In this document: positions 35,051-44,162 of the stretch, piece by piece
Position numbering within the stretch: position 1 is the first letter of the stretch
How the letters are laid out: every line of letters begins with the position of its first letter
NCBI RefSeq assembly: GCF_025152525.1
Contig: NZ_JALXXL010000008.1
Span: forward strand, 1-64,000
Direction of reading: 5' to 3'
From: Corynebacterium sp. p3-SID1056
GTDB lineage: Bacteria; Actinomycetota; Actinomycetes; Mycobacteriales; Mycobacteriaceae
DNA: 64,000 bases
Translations under genes and position numbers: made by a program
The notes under the pieces: generated by a model
Database searches by the model: none
Told to the model about the DNA's origin: nothing
Seen by the model: the letters and a program-made list of their open reading frames with translations, nothing else

Positions 35051-35841
35051 GTCCACTGTGTATCCTCGCCGCTGCGGCGGTGCTGCACGCCCCGCCGCCA
35101 CTTGGCCGACTTGGCGCTTTGGGTGGGCAGGCCCGAGTGCGCGGGTGGCGCACGGCCCGCGCGCAGGCCTGGGCGCTGAGTGGGGCCGCTGTAGTCGCGT
35201 TCGGTCTCATTGCAGCCGAGCGCATCACGGTGGTCATCGCCGTGGCACTCGCCGGCGCTACCGCCGTGGACGCGGTGCTGCGACGTCGGCAGCGGCGTGT
35301 AGGCGCGCGCGGGGCGCGGGTGACCGCTGATTTCTTGGGGCACGTGGTGTCCAACCTGGACGCAGGTGCGCCCTTGGAACGCGCCTGCATCACCGCGGCG
35401 GAGCGCCTGCCGGATGACGCCCCAGCGCAGCTTGCGCACGACATCCATCGTCTTCACCGGCACATTCGCCTCGGCCAGCCGGTCGGCACTGCGGTGGAGG
35501 GCGCGCAACCCGAACTGCGGCGTCTCGTCACCCTGTGGCAGTTGGCGCAACGACGCGGCGTGCCGGTAGCTCACCTCCTGCGCGCGGCTCGCGACGAACT
35601 CGATCGCGCCCAGCGCCACCATGCGGCCACCACCGCCGCGCTCGCCGGGCCGCGCACCACCGCCACAGTGCTTGCCGCGCTGCCCTTGGCCGGTATTGGC
35701 ATGGGTGCGGCGATGGGGGCGAACCCGATCGGATTGCTCACTTCCGGCGGGCTCGGCGGCATCTTGCTTGTCGTTGGCGTTGGCCTGGTGTGTGCCGGAG
35801 TGTGGCTGTCTCGATACATCATTGAAGGGGCGGCACAATGA
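35047..35841 (+). CDS. tadB: Tad pilus membrane protein TadB
   Basis: 264 residues from ATG 35047. Membrane helices lie at about 35-65 and 205-260, around a type II secretion F (T2SSF) domain with the pattern GAPLERACITAAERL. It is a platform protein that couples TadA to the pilus. It overlaps tadC by 4 nt. Confidence 0.88.
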   Translation: MSPLCILAAAAVLHAPPPLGRLGALGGQARVRGWRTARAQAWALSGAAVVAFGLIAAERITVVIAVALAGATAVDAVLRRRQRRVGARGARVTADFLGHVVSNLDAGAPLERACITAAERLPDDAPAQLAHDIHRLHRHIRLGQPVGTAVEGAQPELRRLVTLWQLAQRRGVPVAHLLRAARDELDRAQRHHAATTAALAGPRTTATVLAALPLAGIGMGAAMGANPIGLLTSGGLGGILLVVGVGLVCAGVWLSRYIIEGAAQ

Positions 35842-36449
35842 CCTACCTCGCAGCGTTCCTCCCGCCCTTTTCACTGACCACCACGCTTTTCCTTGCGGCT
35901 GCGCTTGCCCTGCCGCCGGTGCCGCCCGCCATGCGCGTGGGGTACTCAGACGGCGACGGGCCGAAGACCCCGCGAGATGGACCCCGCGGGGCCGCACCGC
36001 CCGTGAACGCACACCGCGCGGCGGCGGACATCACCCTGTTCGCCGCCTGCTGTGAAGCAGGGCTTCCACTTGCCACCGCTGCCGCAGCCGTCGCCGACAC
36101 TTACGAAGAGGCCGACGGGGAATCTGGCAGTGCGTGGCACACGGTCGCCGCGCTGACGGCGCTTGGGGTACACCCCGAGCGCGCCTGGTCCGAGCTCCAC
36201 CCACTCCCGGGCGGTGCGGAGCTCGCCGGGCTCGTGGCCTTATCCAACGCCTCCGGCTCCGCGATCGTCGCGGGGTGTTCGCGCATCGTCGAACGCCTGC
36301 AGGCGGAAGCGGCGGACGAAGCGAAGGCGAGAGCAGAACGCGCCGGGGTGCTTATTGCGCTTCCGCTTACTGCGTGCTTTCTCCCGGCGTTCTTCGTCCT
36401 CGGGCTCGCGCCCGCCGTGATCAGCTTGGGCAGCGCCATGCTGCACTAG
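35838..36449 (+). CDS. tadC: Tad pilus membrane protein TadC
   Basis: 203 residues; short for the family. It has an N-terminal helix, a T2SSF-type core (AADITLFAACCEAGLPLATA) and a C-terminal helix pair (AGVLIALPLTACFLPAFFVLG). It pairs with TadB as the second platform protein. The reduced size is usual for actinobacterial tad loci. Confidence 0.86.
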   Translation: MTYLAAFLPPFSLTTTLFLAAALALPPVPPAMRVGYSDGDGPKTPRDGPRGAAPPVNAHRAAADITLFAACCEAGLPLATAAAAVADTYEEADGESGSAWHTVAALTALGVHPERAWSELHPLPGGAELAGLVALSNASGSAIVAGCSRIVERLQAEAADEAKARAERAGVLIALPLTACFLPAFFVLGLAPAVISLGSAMLH

Positions 36450-36519
36450 GCCGAAATACCAACACGTGACACTCAACACTTGACACCAACATACGACACA
36501 GTAAAGGAACAGATGTACC

Positions 36520-36753
36520 ATGCAAACACTCACTCTCTCTGCCCTGAAAGTATCCCACTCAATCCGCCTGTATGCTGCAAGAAAAGCGGACAAACTTCAT
36601 GATGATACTGGGATGTCAACCATCGAATATGCATTCGGGAGCTTAGCGGCTGCTGCCTTGGCCGGCGTGCTCTACCTCGTGGTCAACGGGGACGGGGTCA
36701 CCTCCGCGATCGAGGGCGTGATCACCGACGCGCTGACCAACACCCCGACGTAG
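36520..36753 (+). CDS. Flp-type pilin (DUF4244)
   Basis: 77 residues. The prepilin cleavage site is visible as D-T-G31 | M-S-T-I-E-Y, with the required Glu at +5 and Tyr at +6. One long hydrophobic helix (FGSLAAAALAGVLYLVV) follows. It is the pilus subunit of the operon. AAAGGAA lies upstream. The 70-nt gap before it has several short TGACAC/GACAC motifs. No prepilin peptidase gene is present in the window. Confidence 0.88.
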   Translation: MQTLTLSALKVSHSIRLYAARKADKLHDDTGMSTIEYAFGSLAAAALAGVLYLVVNGDGVTSAIEGVITDALTNTPT

Positions 36754-37041
36754 ATGACAAGCGTTGAAACCGCGCTCTCGCTCTCCGCCCTGGTCACGGT
36801 CGCGGCGGCAATCGTTGCCGGTATCGCCACGGTGGCTACCTACATCGCGGCAGTCGATACCGCCGGCGCCGCGGCGCGTGCCCACGCCATCGGCGTGGAC
36901 TACGAGCCGGTGCGCGGCCATATCGATGTCACCGAAGCCGGCGGGGTAGTCACCGTCACTGCGAACGTGCCCGCAGCGCTTGGACATATGCGGGCGACGG
37001 CGCGCTACCCGGTCGAATACGCCGCCGGAGGTGCCAAATGA
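36754..37041 (+). CDS. TadE-like pseudopilin without a leader
   Basis: 95 residues: a helix at residues 8-30 and a small external domain. The ATG follows the pilin stop TAG with no gap and in the same frame (TAGATG), and there is no ribosome binding site. The protein begins M-T-S-V-E5-T-A, as if at the mature N-terminus of a pseudopilin, so the usual positively charged leader and its glycine are absent. It may be translated by reinitiation. It overlaps the next gene by 4 nt. Confidence 0.75.
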   Translation: MTSVETALSLSALVTVAAAIVAGIATVATYIAAVDTAGAAARAHAIGVDYEPVRGHIDVTEAGGVVTVTANVPAALGHMRATARYPVEYAAGGAK

Positions 37042-37379
37042 AGGTTGCGCGCCGTATCGCAGATGAGTCAGGTTCCGCGACGGTGGTTGCTATCGGCATC
37101 ATTACCGCCGTTGTCGCGCTGGCGCTTGCCGTCATCGCGATTGGGGCTCGGGCCGCCGATCAGCACCGGGTACGCACTGCCGCCGACCTGGCCGCAGTGG
37201 CCGGGGCGACGGCGCTGTATACCGGTAGCGCAGCATGTACGGCTGCAGAAGAGACCGCCCGGCTCAACGCGGCGGCAACGCAGGCCTGCGAGATCGACGG
37301 CGGCGACGTCACCGTGGAAGTCAACATGGCTGGGGCGCGCGCCACCGCCAAGGCAGGGCCACTCGAAGAAGGAAGGTGA
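37038..37379 (+). CDS. TadG-like/Rv3654c-like small membrane protein
   Basis: 113 residues. The start DESGSATVVAIGIITAVVA is typical of the Rv3654c group of TadE/G-like proteins, with one helix and a region (RTAADLAAVAGATALY) shared with TadG. Two Cys (in SAACTA and TQACEID) may form a disulfide outside. It is the last gene of the pilus operon; its end lies 8 bp from the convergent helicase stop. Confidence 0.82.
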   Translation: MKVARRIADESGSATVVAIGIITAVVALALAVIAIGARAADQHRVRTAADLAAVAGATALYTGSAACTAAEETARLNAAATQACEIDGGDVTVEVNMAGARATAKAGPLEEGR

Positions 37380-37386
37380 GATGGGA

Positions 37387-39771
37387 TTATGTGCTGGGCG
37401 TCGCAAAGCTGGTGTCTGCAGTCATCGTGGCGAGCGCGCCGAGCAGCTTCAGCGCGGCGTGCTTGTTGAGCGGCTGGTTGCCGTTGCCGCACTTCGGCGA
37501 TTGCACGCACGAGGGGCACCCGTCTTCGCACGGGCAGGACCGCACGGCCTCGAAGGTTGCGGTGATCCACTCGCCGAAGCGGGCGTAGCCGGCGTCGGCA
37601 AAACCCGCCCCGCCGGGGTGGCCGTCGTAGACGAACACCGTCGGCAGCATCGTGTCCGGGTGCAGCGCCGTCGACACCCCGCCGATGTCCCACCGATCGC
37701 ACGTCGCGAGCAGGGGCAGCAGCCCGATCGCGGCGTGCTCTGCGGCGTGCAGTGCCCCGGGGATCTCCCCGGCCGGGATACCCAGTTCCGCGAGCACGAG
37801 CGGGTCGATCGTGTAGGCCACCGCGCGGGTGCGTAGCGTGTGCTCGGGGAGGTCGAGCGGGATGTGTTCGGACACGGTGCCGTCGGCAAGCCGCACGACG
37901 TAGCCGGTGACCCGGTCGGTGACCTCCACGTCGACCCTTGCCACCCAGAGCCCCGGCGATGGGTTGCTGCGGGCCGTGGCCTCGCCGAGGATCGCGATGT
38001 CAGTGGTCGAGCGGGCCTGGGTGGTGTAGTCGGGTGAGTCCGGCTCCACCAGCGCCACGTAGTTATCTAAGTCCAGTTGTTGGACCACGAAGGACTCGCC
38101 CTGGTGCAGGTAGACCGCACCGTCGTGGACCTGGGTCGCGGCGCGCGCGGCATCGACGGTGCCAAGCAGCCGCCCATCGGTGGCGTCGACGATCATCACC
38201 TCTTCGCCTGCGCCGCCGCGCAGCGACACTGCGGCGTGGGCGGTCTCCGGGGTGAGTTCGCCTTTGAGAGGCGGGGTGGCGAACCAGCCACGGGGCCGGC
38301 GTCTGAGAAAGCCCTCCTCGGTGAGCCCATCGATGACGTCGCGCGCACCAAAGGCCTCCACATCTGCCTCCGTGAGCGGGCGCTCCACCGCAGCGCAGTA
38401 CATATGCCCGCGCAGAATGTAGGGGTTACGAGGGTTGAACACCGAGGACTCCACCGGCGTGCCCAGCAGCGCTTGGGGGTGGTGAACCAGGTAGGTATCC
38501 ATCGGCTCGTCGCGCGCCACCATGACCACTACCGACGCCTGCCCGCGCCGGCCCGCACGCCCCGCCTGCTGGCGGAAGGACGCGACCGTGCCAGGGAAGC
38601 CGGCCATCACCACCGCGTCGAGCCCACCGACGTCGATGCCCAGCTCCAAGGCATTCGTCGTGGCCAGCCCCAACAGGTCACCGCTATCGAGCGCGCGCTC
38701 CAACTTCCGACGATCCTCCGCCAAATACCCCGCACGATAAGAGGCCACCCTGCCCGCCATGTCGGCGCGGCCCGCCACCACAAGGTCCTCCTGAGCACGC
38801 AGCGCCACGGTTTCTGCGGCGCGCCGGGAGCGCACAAAGGTGAGGGTGCGCGCGCCCTCTTTGACCAGCGTGGCCATGATCGACGCGGCCTCCGTCGAGG
38901 CGGCGTAGCGCACCGGGGCACCGTGCTCGCCTTCTGCGCCCTCGATGAATCCGGGCTCCCACAGGGCGATGGTGCGCGTGCCGGTCGGGGCGGTGTCGCG
39001 GGTGATTGCGGTCACGTGGCGTCCGCACAGCCGCGTCGCGTGTGCCGCCGGGTCCGCCGACGTTGCGGAGGCAAACACCACAACCGGGTGCGCGCCGTAT
39101 GCGGCCGCGATGCGCAGCAGGCGCCGTAGCACCAACGAGACGTTCGCCCCGAAGACACCGCGGTAGGTGTGGCACTCATCGACCACGATAAAACGCAGAT
39201 GACGCAGGAAACGCGCCCACCGCGGGTGTGCGGCGAGGATACCCGCGTGGAGCATGTCCGGGTTGGAAAAGACGAAGCGGGAGGCCTCGCGGATACCGGC
39301 GCGAGCCTCGGTCGGCGTATCCCCGTCGTAGGGGGCCGGGTGGACCCCGGACAGCTCGTCGATGTGTGAAGTCATGCGCGCCGTCGCCTGCAACTGGTCC
39401 GAGCCGAGCGCCTTGGTGGGGGTGAGGTAGAGCGCGCACGCCGTCGGATCTTTAGCCAGCGCGGTGAGGATGGGCAGCTGGTAGCCCAGGGACTTGCCCG
39501 AGGACGTGCCGGTGGCGAGCACCGTGTCCTTGCCCTCCCACACCGACTGCGCGCATTGGGCTTGGTGGGCGTAGGGGGCGGTGATGGCGGCGTCGATAAG
39601 CAATTGCTTGAGCGGGTCGAGCACCCACTCGGGCCACGCGGCGTACTGTGCGGGGGTGGCTACGCACTCCTCAACGTGCGTGATGGTGGAGGTGCCAAAA
39701 CGCTCGCGGAGCTGGGCAATGAGCTCCTGGCCGAGCGAGTCGGGCGGGGGAGTGGGGTGGTGATCAGTCAT
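37387..39771 (-). CDS. DEAD/DEAH-box helicase with DUF1998 zinc domain (MrfA-like)
   Basis: 794 residues, full length. The helicase core has the Walker [10 protein letters not shown], motif II as [10 protein letters not shown], motif III FASATS and motif [12 protein letters not shown]. The C-terminal DUF1998 has four cysteines ([10 protein letters not shown]...KC) for a metal or Fe-S site. MrfA-type helicases repair mitomycin C cross-links in B. subtilis and mycobacteria, the best guess here. A -10-like TACTTT ends 8 nt before the ATG, so it is probably leaderless. Confidence 0.9.
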   Translation of the reverse strand: MTDHHPTPPPDSLGQELIAQLRERFGTSTITHVEECVATPAQYAAWPEWVLDPLKQLLIDAAITAPYAHQAQCAQSVWEGKDTVLATGTSSGKSLGYQLPILTALAKDPTACALYLTPTKALGSDQLQATARMTSHIDELSGVHPAPYDGDTPTEARAGIREASRFVFSNPDMLHAGILAAHPRWARFLRHLRFIVVDECHTYRGVFGANVSLVLRRLLRIAAAYGAHPVVVFASATSADPAAHATRLCGRHVTAITRDTAPTGTRTIALWEPGFIEGAEGEHGAPVRYAASTEAASIMATLVKEGARTLTFVRSRRAAETVALRAQEDLVVAGRADMAGRVASYRAGYLAEDRRKLERALDSGDLLGLATTNALELGIDVGGLDAVVMAGFPGTVASFRQQAGRAGRRGQASVVVMVARDEPMDTYLVHHPQALLGTPVESSVFNPRNPYILRGHMYCAAVERPLTEADVEAFGARDVIDGLTEEGFLRRRPRGWFATPPLKGELTPETAHAAVSLRGGAGEEVMIVDATDGRLLGTVDAARAATQVHDGAVYLHQGESFVVQQLDLDNYVALVEPDSPDYTTQARSTTDIAILGEATARSNPSPGLWVARVDVEVTDRVTGYVVRLADGTVSEHIPLDLPEHTLRTRAVAYTIDPLVLAELGIPAGEIPGALHAAEHAAIGLLPLLATCDRWDIGGVSTALHPDTMLPTVFVYDGHPGGAGFADAGYARFGEWITATFEAVRSCPCEDGCPSCVQSPKCGNGNQPLNKHAALKLLGALATMTADTSFATPST

Positions 39772-39952
39772 GGCACCGAAAAGTATGCCACTTTGCTATG
39801 CCAAACCCCCGAACTCATGGCAGACTGGTGCGTGGTCAGAAGATTTTGTGTGCGCCCTTGAAAAGGTGCTCGCGAGGTTCGTTGACGCGGGCACCAGGCA
39901 CTTCGAGATGGTCCTGGTGGACGACCAAACACATCTCACCCAAGTTTTTAAA

Positions 39953-39966
39953 GTGAAAGGTTTCAC
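39953..39966 (+). promoter_or_regulatory. Palindrome over the csp ribosome binding site
   Basis: GTGAAAGGTTTCAC is a 14-bp inverted repeat with a central GG; its AAAGG part is the ribosome binding site, and the ATG follows directly. It could be an operator or limit access to the ribosome binding site. Confidence 0.35.
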
Positions 39967-39967
39967 C

Positions 39968-40171
39968 ATGGCTACCGGAACTGTGAAGTGGTTCAACGCA
40001 GAAAAGGGCTTCGGCTTCATCGCGCCGGACGACGGGTCCTCCGACGTCTTCGTGCACTACTCCGAGATCCAGGGTTCGGGCTTCCGCACCCTGGAGGAGA
40101 ATCAGCAGGTCGAGTTCGAGGTGGGCGAGGGCGCGAAGGGTCCGCAGGCCCAGCAGGTGCGCGCGCTGTAA
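39968..40171 (+). CDS. Cold-shock protein (CspA family)
   Basis: 67 residues with the nucleic-acid-binding motifs [12 protein letters not shown] (RNP1) and DVFVHYSEI (RNP2). AAAGG is placed 8 nt before the ATG. It binds single-stranded RNA and DNA and eases translation at low temperature. It has a long upstream region (about 195 bp) as is common for csp genes, and its own strong terminator. Confidence 0.95.
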   Translation: MATGTVKWFNAEKGFGFIAPDDGSSDVFVHYSEIQGSGFRTLEENQQVEFEVGEGAKGPQAQQVRAL

Positions 40172-40184
40172 GACGTTGCGCTTG

Positions 40185-40223
40185 AGCCCCGTCGCCGGTT
40201 TGTCCGGTGGCGGGGTTCTTTTT
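40185..40223 (+). terminator. Terminator of the csp gene
   Basis: AGCCCCGTCGCCGG pairs with CCGGTGGCGGGGTT (with G-U pairs) around a 5-nt loop, followed by CTTTTT. Confidence 0.88.
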
Positions 40224-40240
40224 GTGGTTTTGGCGGAACG

Positions 40241-40318
40241 CGTGACAAATTCGACCGGATTGGGGCGACTTTTGCGTTTCCCCAGGTCGGTGAATGGTGG
40301 TATGTAGAATTTGTCACG
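40241..40318. repeat. Long inverted repeat between csp and dedA
   Basis: CGTGACAAATTC (40241-40252) is perfectly complementary to GAATTTGTCACG (40307-40318). Inside, CGACC/GGTCG and TGGGG/CCCCA give further pairing. It lies between two convergent genes and lacks a T-tract. Confidence 0.78.
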
Positions 40319-40350
40319 GGCTCACGGGCTCACGGGCTCACGGGCTCACG
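40314..40350. repeat. 8-bp tandem repeat (TCACGGGC x4)
   Basis: TCACGGGC repeats four times without change (40314-40345), followed by a partial copy TCACG. The first copy shares its TCACG with the right arm of the adjacent inverted repeat, so the array looks grown by slippage from that arm. Confidence 0.92.
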
Positions 40351-40368
40351 CGTCCGCACCACAAACCC

Positions 40369-41001
40369 CTACAACGTCGACTGCCCCCGCCGCTCGTCGC
40401 GCCAATCGAAGAACTTGCCCTGCAATTTCTGAATGCCGAGTCCGACAAGCGAGCCGAGTAGGACGCCGACCACCATGCCCAGCAGCGGGAAGTCGGAAAA
40501 CAGTGCGCCGCCGGCATACCCGATGGTCACGGAGAGGATCGCCCAGATGACCACGCCAATGGTGTCGTAGATAAAAAACGCGAACCAGTTGTAGCGCACC
40601 GAGCCCAGCACGATCGTGGCCACCCACCGTGCCCAGGGCAAAAAGCGGGCGACGATGATGGTGGGGCCAGCGCCCCGGTGCATATTGCGCCGCACCCACA
40701 ATATGGCCTGCCCGGCCTTCGACTCGGAGTCGAGCTTTTCCACAAACCCGATCAGGCGGGCGCCAAGCGCGAAGCAGATGTTGTCGCCGATGATGCCGCC
40801 GATGATCGCGGCGGCGATGACCGCCTTCACGCTCGGCACGCCCTGGGAGGCGGCAAACGCGCCGGCGAGGTTGAGTACCGTTTCCGAGGGGACGATGGGG
40901 GCGAGCGCATCAGCGACGATGAGGAGGGTGACCAGGGGGTAGAACAATGGGGTGCCCATGAGCATGTGCAAAAACTCGATGAATGGGTCAAACATCTCCA
41001 T
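40369..41001 (-). CDS. DedA family membrane protein
   Basis: 210 residues from the ATG at 41001, with GAGGAGG upstream. About five membrane segments and the DedA motifs E-x-x-x-P-x-P-x-E variants (IVPSETVLNLAG), the GDNICFALG loop and VARFLPWARWVATI are visible. DedA proteins are half-transporters, several of which flip undecaprenyl or phospholipids. The ligand here is unknown. Confidence 0.9.
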   Translation of the reverse strand: MEMFDPFIEFLHMLMGTPLFYPLVTLLIVADALAPIVPSETVLNLAGAFAASQGVPSVKAVIAAAIIGGIIGDNICFALGARLIGFVEKLDSESKAGQAILWVRRNMHRGAGPTIIVARFLPWARWVATIVLGSVRYNWFAFFIYDTIGVVIWAILSVTIGYAGGALFSDFPLLGMVVGVLLGSLVGLGIQKLQGKFFDWRDERRGQSTL

Positions 41002-41166
41002 GGGGACCTCCTCTCAAATGCCTGCTCACAGCGTCGCGGCGCGAGACGCGTCGAGTCTACGATACGCCCCTCGCACAAGGCTGCACAGCTTCTGTGCAGC
41101 ATCGCGTCTGCTACAAATGTTGATGTTTGCAATCCGGCTTTCGTACGTGCCGGCCGGGTGTGTGCA

Positions 41167-41172
41167 TATACT
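41167..41172 (+). promoter_or_regulatory. topA: -10 element of the topA promoter
   Basis: TATACT matches the -10 consensus in five of six bases and would start a leader of about 68 nt. Upstream lies a perfect 9-bp inverted repeat GCTGCACAG-CTT-CTGTGCAGC (41080-41100). The gap 41002-41246 holds no gene. Confidence 0.5.
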
Positions 41173-41246
41173 GCGTGGAAGCGCATGTATCGCAGCGGTA
41201 CATATATATAGGTGCGAATCGAGTTTAGAGCGAGGTGTCACGCAGC

Positions 41247-44162
41247 GTGACGGGAAACGGCAAGACGCTGGTCATCGTGGAGTCGGCCACGAAGGCGAAG
41301 AAGATCCAGAAATACCTGGGCGACGAGTTCATCGTCGAGGCCTCTGTCGGCCACATTCGTGACCTGCCGGGCCGCGCCGCGGACATCCCCGCCAAGTACA
41401 AGAAGGAACCGTGGGCCAAGCTGGGCGTAAACCCGGAGGCCGGCTTCGCGCCGATCTACGTGGTCAGCCCCGACAAGAAGAAGAAGGTCTCGGACCTGCG
41501 CGCCAAGCTCAAGGAGTGCGACAGGCTCCTGCTCGCCACAGACCCGGACCGCGAGGGCGAGGCGATCGCGTGGCACCTGCTTGAGACACTGAAGCCGAAG
41601 GTGCCGGTGGAGCGCATGGTCTTCAACGAGATCACCGAATCCGCGATCCGCGAGGCCGCCGAAAATACCCGCGAGCTGGACATGGACCTCGTCGAGGCGC
41701 AGGAGACCCGCCGCATCCTGGACCGCCTCTACGGCTACGAGGTTTCGCCGGTGCTGTGGAAGAAGGTCATGCCGCGCCTGTCCGCGGGCCGCGTGCAGTC
41801 CGTAGCCACCCGCGTGATCGTGGAGCGCGAGCGCGAGCGCATGGCGTTCATCGCCGCAGAGTATTGGGACATTACCGCCTCGCTGCTGCCGCAGCAGGGT
41901 GAGAAGACCGAGTTCGACGCGAAGCTGGCCACGCTCGACGGGAAGCGCGTGGCGCAGGGCCGCGATTTTGATGATCGGGGGCGGCTGAAGGGGGAGGCGG
42001 TGGTCGTCGATAAGCAGAAGGCCCACTCGCTTGCCGACGGCCTGCAGGGCCGCCCCATGCACGTCACCGCAGTGGAGGAAAAGCCCTACACCCGGCGCCC
42101 GCACGCGCCGTTTATGACCTCGACCCTGCAGCAGGAGGCGGGCCGCAAGCTGCACTTCACCTCCGCGCGCACGATGCGCATTGCGCAGCGCCTGTACGAG
42201 AACGGCCACATTACGTATATGCGTACGGACTCGACCTCCCTGTCGAAGCAGGGCCTTATGGCCGCGCGCTCGGCCGCCACCGAGCTCTACGGTGACAGCT
42301 TCGTGTCCAAGTCCCCGCGCACCTACGACCGGAAGGTGAAGAACTCGCAGGAGGCGCACGAGGCGATCCGCCCCGCCGGCGAGCGTTTCGCTACCCCGGG
42401 ACAGCTGGGCAGCGCGCTGGACGCGGAGGAGTTCAAGCTCTACGAGCTGATCTGGCAGCGCACCGTCGCCTCGCAGATGGCGGACGCGCGCGGCAACTCC
42501 ACCAAGGTCACCGTGGCGGGCGAGGCGGAAAGCGGCGAGCGCGCCGAGTTCACCGCCACCGGCCGCACCATCACCTTCCCGGGCTGGCTGCGCGCGTACT
42601 CCGATACGAACGACAAGGAGACGCACCTGCCGCAGTTAGCCGAGGGCGATGCGCTGGACGCAACGAAGCTCAGCGCCGACGAGCACACCACCAACCCGCC
42701 TTCGCGCTACAACGAGGCCAGCCTGGTCAAGAAGATGGAAGACCTGGGTATTGGCCGCCCGTCGACCTACGCCAGCATCATCAAGACGATCCAGGACCGC
42801 GGCTACGTGGTCACCCGCGGCAACGCGCTCGTGCCCAGCTGGGTCGCGTTTTCGGTCATCGGTCTGTTGGAGAACAACTTCGACGCGCTCGTGGACTACG
42901 ACTTCACCTCGTCCATGGAAGACGAGCTGGACGAAATCGCACACGGCAACGAGGACCGCACCGAGTGGCTCACCGGCTTCTACTTCGGTGACGCAGACGC
43001 GGACGAGAACATGGCCGAGGCCGTGGCGCGCCGCGGCGGGCTCAAGCACATCATCGAGGCCAACCTGGAGAGCATCGACGCACGCCAGGTCAACTCGCTC
43101 AAGCTCTTCGAGGACGCCGAGGGTCGCGACATCAACGTGCGCGTCGGCCGCTACGGGCCCTACATCGAGCGCCAGGTGGGCGTGACCGAAGAGGGCGAGC
43201 CGGAGTACCAGCGCGCCAACCTGCCGGAATCCTCCACCCCGGACGGCATCACCTTAGAGCTGGCGGAGAAGCTCTTCGCCACCCCGCAGTCCGGCCGCGA
43301 ACTTGGCGAGAACCCGGCGAACGGGCGCACGGTGGTGGCCAAGGAGGGCCGCTACGGCCCGTACGTCACCGAGCTCGTCCGCGACGACGAGCGATCCACC
43401 GCCGAGGCGCACGCCGAAGAAGTCATCGCTGCCGAGCGCGCCGAGGAGGACAAACAGCGCGCCGAGGAGGGCAAGCGCAAGAAGAACTGGGAGACGAAGA
43501 CGGCGGCGAAGCAGAAGGAGAAGCGCCTGGAGGAGCTGGTCAACGAGCAGCTCAAGCCGGCGACTGCCTCCCTGTTCAAGTCGATGGAGCCGTCCTCGGT
43601 CACCCTCGAGGAGGCGCTGAAGCTTTTGAGCCTGCCGCGCGAGGTGGGCACCGACCCGGCCGACGGCGAGGTTATCACCGCGCAGAACGGCCGTTACGGC
43701 CCGTACCTGAAGAAGGGCACGGATTCGCGCTCGCTGGCCAGCGAGGATCAGATCTTCAACATCACGCTGGAGGAGGCCCGCCGCATCTACGCGGAGCCGA
43801 AGCGCCGTGGCCGCGCCGCCGCGAAGCCGCCGCTAAAGATGCTGGGCGACAACGACGTCTCGGGCAAGCCGATGAGCATCAAGGACGGTCGCTTCGGCCC
43901 GTACGTCACCGATGGTGAGACCAACGCGTCGCTGCAGCGCGGCGACACCCCGGAGACGGTCACCGACGAGCGCGCGAACGAGCTGCTCTCCGCCCGCCGC
44001 GCCCGCGAGGCCGAAGAGGGCCCGAAGAAGGCAACCAAGAAGAAGGCCACAAAGAAGAAGGCGACCAAGAAGAAGGCCACCAAGAAGCGCGCCAAGAAGA
44101 CGGTGAAGAAGCCCGCGCAGACCACCAAGCGCGTGATCAAGGCCGGCTCGAGGAGGAAGTAA
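41247..44162 (+). CDS. topA: DNA topoisomerase I
   Basis: 971 residues from GTG 41247; an alternative GTG at 41235 is in frame, but GAGG is better spaced to 41247. The TOPRIM domain is at the start (LVIVESATKAKKIQKYL) and the catalytic Tyr is Y324 in ITYMRTDST. The C-terminus has several topoisomerase C-terminal repeats (GRYGPYV-like) and ends in a long Lys/Ala/Thr tail (KKATKKKATKK), encoded by near-repeats around 44025-44090. It relaxes negative supercoils. Such lysine tails are usual in Actinomycetota. Confidence 0.96.
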   Translation: MTGNGKTLVIVESATKAKKIQKYLGDEFIVEASVGHIRDLPGRAADIPAKYKKEPWAKLGVNPEAGFAPIYVVSPDKKKKVSDLRAKLKECDRLLLATDPDREGEAIAWHLLETLKPKVPVERMVFNEITESAIREAAENTRELDMDLVEAQETRRILDRLYGYEVSPVLWKKVMPRLSAGRVQSVATRVIVERERERMAFIAAEYWDITASLLPQQGEKTEFDAKLATLDGKRVAQGRDFDDRGRLKGEAVVVDKQKAHSLADGLQGRPMHVTAVEEKPYTRRPHAPFMTSTLQQEAGRKLHFTSARTMRIAQRLYENGHITYMRTDSTSLSKQGLMAARSAATELYGDSFVSKSPRTYDRKVKNSQEAHEAIRPAGERFATPGQLGSALDAEEFKLYELIWQRTVASQMADARGNSTKVTVAGEAESGERAEFTATGRTITFPGWLRAYSDTNDKETHLPQLAEGDALDATKLSADEHTTNPPSRYNEASLVKKMEDLGIGRPSTYASIIKTIQDRGYVVTRGNALVPSWVAFSVIGLLENNFDALVDYDFTSSMEDELDEIAHGNEDRTEWLTGFYFGDADADENMAEAVARRGGLKHIIEANLESIDARQVNSLKLFEDAEGRDINVRVGRYGPYIERQVGVTEEGEPEYQRANLPESSTPDGITLELAEKLFATPQSGRELGENPANGRTVVAKEGRYGPYVTELVRDDERSTAEAHAEEVIAAERAEEDKQRAEEGKRKKNWETKTAAKQKEKRLEELVNEQLKPATASLFKSMEPSSVTLEEALKLLSLPREVGTDPADGEVITAQNGRYGPYLKKGTDSRSLASEDQIFNITLEEARRIYAEPKRRGRAAAKPPLKMLGDNDVSGKPMSIKDGRFGPYVTDGETNASLQRGDTPETVTDERANELLSARRAREAEEGPKKATKKKATKKKATKKKATKKRAKKTVKKPAQTTKRVIKAGSRRK

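Noticed and set aside
33146..35101. Long minus-strand open frame opposite ssd/tadA
   Set aside because: High GC creates long antisense frames; the translation is Arg/Gly/Ala-rich without domains, while the plus strand encodes clear Ssd and TadA.
41237..41251. GTCACGCAGCGTGAC palindrome over the topA start
   Set aside because: A 1-nt loop prevents an RNA hairpin of the full length and it may be chance in GC-rich DNA; not strong enough to list as an operator.
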